From Marinoscillum furvescens DSM 4134 (GTDB taxonomy: Bacteria; Bacteroidota; Bacteroidia; Cytophagales; Cyclobacteriaceae): a stretch of DNA of 64,000 nucleotides. Position 1 is the first letter of the stretch. Each line of letters opens with the position of its first letter. The position numbers and the translations under genes were made by a program. Below, piece after piece: positions 62,246-64,000 of the stretch. The stretch lies in NCBI RefSeq assembly GCF_003386095.1, contig NZ_QREG01000020.1, positions 64,492 through 128,491 of the forward strand, read 5' to 3'. The notes below the pieces were generated by a model. It saw only the letters and a list, made by a program, of their open reading frames with translations. It did no database searches and was not told the origin of the DNA.

Positions 62246-64000
62246 ATGTTGAATTCCGAATCAAGAAGAAATTTTTTAAAGAAGACTGCAATAGCCACAG
62301 CTGGATTTTCAGTAGGAATAACCACACTAAGTACTGCATGTAGGCAAAAAGTACTCGGAGGAAAATCTTTCGAAGTACTAAGAAACGGCCGTACGTTATC
62401 CTTTCAACTACCTATAGAAAAAGACCTTTCACATATTGAGGTTAGGCTTTTTAGTAAGGCTAATGAATACATCTTCGAATATGATGATGTGTCACCACAC
62501 GCGCCTGATGTTGAAAACGAACAGACGAAAGACGTCTGGATGCCAGGGTTTGATGAAGCAGCGGAAGCTCGCCGAAAATCTAGTCAGGAGCAGCGGTTCC
62601 CGGTGGTTGATCTGGCCATTAAGCCGGATATGAGTGCAGTGATAGAGATGGATATTCAAGAGCCAGGTACCTATCGCATTAATGACCAGGACATCAAGCC
62701 TCTTACTGATCAAATCCGAATACCTTATCAAAAGGTGGATCACTGGGCAAACTCCTTTTACATCGACCCTAAAACCAATTCCATCAAGCATTTTTATTTA
62801 GCTGCACAAATTGCGGTAGTTAATTCAAAAGTGAGTTTTCAGATTGAGACCCTCAGAGATGATTGGGTAGGGGCTATTTCTATACATGACCCCAGGAATG
62901 GTGAGATGCTGGCTAGTTCGGAGGTGACCTGGGAGACAGAGCTACCGGATATTTCTACGGGCAAGGGAGTGACACGTGAACGCATGGTTGCAGCCTTGTC
63001 TTTAGCGTCAGATTTTTTACTCAATTGCCAATACAAAAACCCAAACAGCAAAGCTTTTGGTGGAGAGTATTTGCTGTATGACCTCACAGCACGCACTCGT
63101 ATGCGGCCATTCTGGTCTTGGGCATGGGGGCCCTCTGCGAAAGTTTTGTTTGAAGCTGCTGATATTGAAGGTGTAAGCACTTCTGTGAGCAATAGCCAGC
63201 TCAAACAAAGGGCAGAGGAACTAATGCAGCTGACATTGGACTTGCAGGTTTTGGATAAAGACAGCCCTGCTTATGGCATTATTCAGACCAGCGCACATGA
63301 AGCTAGTACGGTGGATAGTCTGTTCCTTGTCGGCTGGGGATGGATGTCACTTTATAAGGAAACGAAAAACCCCAAATACATTGAGGCGGGTAAGAAATTA
63401 GCTGATGCAGCCAATCGGCTGATGGATGAACATGACGATGTGTGGATTCCCCAGGCCTATCTTTTTGAGGAGGACCGCTGGAAAGATATCATGAGCTTTG
63501 AGAGCTCTATGGGATTGCCTGGTCTTGCAGCGTTGTACTTGGCCACCGGTGATGATTATTTCAAAAAAACTACCATTCGGATGGCCGATTTATTGATCAG
63601 AGCATTTGAAAATGAAGAAGGTCTGTGGGGAGTATTTTTTAGAAGCAAGACCATGAAAACCGATGAAGTAAACTACTGGACGAAGGCCTTTGGGTATATA
63701 GCAGACGGCTTGATAGAAGCGCATAGAGCTGCACCAGAGAAGGGATACCTGGCTAAAGCAATGGTTATAGCCGACAGGATCCTCGCTACGCAGGCAGCCG
63801 ATGGGTCCCTGTCTGTTCGTTTTGACCGGTCACCTCAGTATGTGGGCATTGGCGATAAAGCCACGGCTATTTGGGGAGCACTGTATCTGCGGCTTTACAA
63901 AATGGTTGGAGATAAGAAATACTATACTGCCGGCATGAAGGCTATCGAATGGTGTATGGATCACCAATATGTAGGTGACGATACCGCTGCCCGGGGTGGG
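62246..64000 (+). CDS. Tat-exported (alpha/alpha)-toroid lipoprotein, 3' truncated by the window
   Basis: Open frame from ATG 62246 to the window edge (585 codons, no stop). The N-terminus reads SRRNFLKKTAIATAGFS, a twin-arginine signal, then TTLSTAC as lipobox, so it is Tat-exported and lipid-anchored; folding in the cytoplasm, often with a cofactor or metal, is implied. A beta-rich N-terminal domain (about 40-225) leads to a helical toroid (about 225-585) with repeated helix pairs (FLVGWGWMSLYKETKNPKYIE, GDDYFKKTTIRMADLLIRAF, YWTKAFGYIADGLIEAHR). This is the fold of unsaturated glucuronyl hydrolases (GH88/GH105) and of other uronate- or sugar-specific toroid enzymes. No catalytic signature was assigned. 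It follows the second susCD by 167 bp and may belong to that unit. Confidence 0.8.
   Translation, partial: MLNSESRRNFLKKTAIATAGFSVGITTLSTACRQKVLGGKSFEVLRNGRTLSFQLPIEKDLSHIEVRLFSKANEYIFEYDDVSPHAPDVENEQTKDVWMPGFDEAAEARRKSSQEQRFPVVDLAIKPDMSAVIEMDIQEPGTYRINDQDIKPLTDQIRIPYQKVDHWANSFYIDPKTNSIKHFYLAAQIAVVNSKVSFQIETLRDDWVGAISIHDPRNGEMLASSEVTWETELPDISTGKGVTRERMVAALSLASDFLLNCQYKNPNSKAFGGEYLLYDLTARTRMRPFWSWAWGPSAKVLFEAADIEGVSTSVSNSQLKQRAEELMQLTLDLQVLDKDSPAYGIIQTSAHEASTVDSLFLVGWGWMSLYKETKNPKYIEAGKKLADAANRLMDEHDDVWIPQAYLFEEDRWKDIMSFESSMGLPGLAALYLATGDDYFKKTTIRMADLLIRAFENEEGLWGVFFRSKTMKTDEVNYWTKAFGYIADGLIEAHRAAPEKGYLAKAMVIADRILATQAADGSLSVRFDRSPQYVGIGDKATAIWGALYLRLYKMVGDKKYYTAGMKAIEWCMDHQYVGDDTAARGG

Overview
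The window looks like part of a chromosome from a marine, polysaccharide-degrading member of the Bacteroidota, most likely a Cytophagales/Flammeovirgaceae-type organism. The reasons are two SusC/SusD pairs, a hybrid two-component regulator (HTCS), FecI/FecR-type regulation of a TonB receptor, four proteins with type IX secretion (T9SS) C-terminal sorting domains, many lipoproteins, few Shine-Dalgarno sequences, and six sulfatases, which are typical of bacteria that eat algal polysaccharides. Species cannot be fixed from the sequence.

Layout. (1) 0-15.8 kb, + strand: the tail of a truncated gene, then SusC and SusD, a GH92-type alpha-mannosidase, a GH29 alpha-L-fucosidase, an HTCS sensor-regulator and a GH78-type alpha-L-rhamnosidase. 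This is a self-contained polysaccharide utilization locus (PUL). (2) 15.87-24.18 kb: an island on the - strand carrying a type I restriction-modification operon (hsdM-hsdS-hsdR) and an unknown helical protein. It is bracketed by a 21-bp tandem repeat array (17 full units) on the left and a decayed three-unit copy on the right. The hsdR gene is cut by an in-frame TGA between its two helicase lobes. (3) 24.4-33.0 kb: a membrane-anchored AraC-type regulator, then three large T9SS-secreted proteins (an alginate-lyase-superfamily enzyme, a jelly-roll lyase-like protein and a right-handed beta-helix protein). They share an F-type (fucose-binding) lectin domain, CBM6-like domains and sorting tails. 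(4) 33.1-34.7 kb, - strand: a PQQ-propeller lipoprotein. (5) 35.0-54.5 kb: a tightly packed run of six sulfatases, an alpha/beta-hydrolase esterase and a heparinase-II/III-like protein. After a new promoter region come a lipoprotein FAD oxidoreductase, a circularly permuted SGNH esterase and a second heparinase-II/III-like lyase. (6) 54.9-62.1 kb: ECF sigma factor, FecR anti-sigma, a SusC with an STN signalling domain, and SusD. (7) 62.2 kb to the end: a Tat-exported (alpha/alpha)-toroid lipoprotein that runs off the window.

Inferred joint function: T9SS-exported lyases and lectins bind and cut a sulfated, fucose- and uronic-acid-containing algal polysaccharide at the cell surface. The SusCD pairs import the oligosaccharides. 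Periplasmic or lipoprotein sulfatases, esterases, unsaturated-uronate lyases and exo-glycosidases (mannose, fucose, rhamnose) then finish them. Three separate regulators (HTCS, membrane AraC, ECF/FecR) suggest separately tuned modules. The most unusual items are the circularly permuted SGNH hydrolase (50.9-51.7 kb), the minisatellite-bracketed R-M island with a nonsense-split hsdR, and the three-protein F-type lectin block. No tRNA, rRNA, CRISPR array, insertion sequence or transposase was seen.
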